A stretch of DNA of 64,000 nucleotides from contig NZ_CAKKMS010000003.1 in NCBI RefSeq assembly GCF_918698245.1, forward strand, positions 496,001 through 560,000, given 5' to 3'. This document shows, in pieces, positions 63,559-64,000 of this stretch. Positions within the stretch are counted from its first letter, which is position 1. Each line of letters opens with the position of its first letter. The notes under the pieces are model-generated. The model did no database searches. It was not told the DNA's origin and saw only the letters and a program-made list of their open reading frames with translations. The position numbers and the translations under genes were made by a program. This DNA is from Pedobacter sp. Bi126 (GTDB lineage Bacteria; Bacteroidota; Bacteroidia; Sphingobacteriales; Sphingobacteriaceae).

Positions 63559-64000
63559 TTATACTGATCCTTTTTTGAGTAATCCTTCGTACAGCTTTTG
63601 ATAAGTTGGCGCAGCAATGCCAAGTTTTTCGGCTTCGCGTACAATGTAGCCTGTTAACGACTCAACTTCTGTTTGTGGTTTTTGATTGAGATAATCGCGG
63701 TGCATGGATGAGGTAACCTCGTAGGGCATCGATTTCATCGTATTTAATGTTTTGTCTGAAATGTCATCACTGATGGTTACGCCTTTAGCCAGGGCAAGGT
63801 TTTTCACTTCTTCAATTAACTTCAGAACAGTTTCAAGATTTTCTTCCAATACCTTTCCAATAGCGCTATCGAAATAAGATGTAGCGGTAGCCGTAGGAGA
63901 AATAAATATAAATTTTTCCCAGATGGCGGTGGAGATTTTATTCGAAACCGTTACATCGATTCCTGCATCAAACATTAAATCTTTCAGCTGTAAAACCGCT
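63559..64000 (-). CDS. 2-dehydropantoate 2-reductase-like protein, C-terminal part (5' partial)
   Basis: The frame is open to the window edge, so the N-terminal NADPH-binding domain lies outside. About 147 residues are visible and match the ApbA/PanE C-terminal helical domain: ISTAIWEKFIFISPTATATSYF, with the conserved Lys of WEKF, then SSMHRDYLNQKPQTEVESLTGYIVREAEKLGI. PanE reduces ketopantoate to pantoate in CoA synthesis. Bacteroidetes have several PanE-like paralogs, so the exact reaction cannot be fixed from this part. Confidence 0.85.
   Translation of the reverse strand, partial: AVLQLKDLMFDAGIDVTVSNKISTAIWEKFIFISPTATATSYFDSAIGKVLEENLETVLKLIEEVKNLALAKGVTISDDISDKTLNTMKSMPYEVTSSMHRDYLNQKPQTEVESLTGYIVREAEKLGIAAPTYQKLYEGLLKKGSV

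Noticed and set aside
1..64000. tRNA, rRNA, CRISPR arrays, prophage or conjugative modules
   Set aside because: None could be recognised in either strand: no cloverleaf-like sequence, no regularly spaced repeats with unique spacers and no integrase or structural phage genes.

Overview
This is a chromosomal window from a Bacteroidota bacterium, most likely a Sphingobacteriaceae member such as Pedobacter (inferred, not searched). The grounds are three SusC/SusD outer-membrane pairs, a giant PKD adhesin with a gliding-motility/T9SS C-terminus beside a PorP/SprF-type partner, promoter-like TAnnTTTG boxes, AT-rich intergenic DNA and weak Shine-Dalgarno sites. No rRNA, tRNA, CRISPR array, prophage or integrative element was found. 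The first gene and the last gene run off the window.

Layout. (1) 1-1.6 kb: the 3' part of a metallophosphoesterase fused to a PQQ-type beta-propeller. (2) 1.7-18.3 kb: three SusC/SusD systems, one with an extra DUF4397 lipoprotein, and a DeoR-family regulator divergent from the second. Two of the susC upstream regions carry the same triple CGCA direct repeat at exact 10-bp spacing, and a single copy lies before the third. (3) 18.4-26.4 kb: amino-sugar genes. They are anhydro-MurNAc kinase (anmK), a glucosamine-6-phosphate deaminase fused to a PIG-L-like domain (nagB), a NagX-like membrane acyltransferase, a LacI-family regulator and an exported GHL10 (DigH/YngK-like) glycosidase. A RAYT transposase surrounded by three REP-like hairpins sits inside this block. 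Together, regions 2 and 3 read as an uptake and catabolism locus for amino sugars, possibly peptidoglycan glycan fragments (inference).

(4) 26.6-38.5 kb: mostly housekeeping. It holds a coiled-coil membrane protein, an NtrY-like histidine kinase of 1243 aa, fabD, queD-folE, the futalosine menaquinone genes mqnB and mqnD, a two-component system and a DUF3127 protein with an SSB-like acidic tail. (5) 38.6-46.8 kb: a THUMP-domain RNA methyltransferase, small hypothetical proteins, an XRE regulator, an HD hydrolase, a poorly understood radical-SAM plus TIGR03915 DNA repair/modification pair, and groES-groEL. (6) 47-57.7 kb: the T9SS adhesin and its PorP/SprF partner, an MgtC-family protein, L-serine ammonia-lyase and an exported C1 peptidase. 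(7) 57.9-64 kb: an AEC transporter, a DEAD-box helicase, a tight stress-type cluster (two tiny membrane or secreted proteins, a truncated glycosyltransferase, Hsp20), an ECF sigma factor with a small membrane protein, and the C-terminal part of a ketopantoate reductase-like enzyme.

Dispersed palindromic repeats of the CGTCATTTCGACTG type and others lie between operons. The best candidates for little-described biology are the radical-SAM/TIGR03915 pair with its palindromic promoter, the amino-sugar SusCD regulon with the CGCA arrays, and the RAYT/REP cluster.
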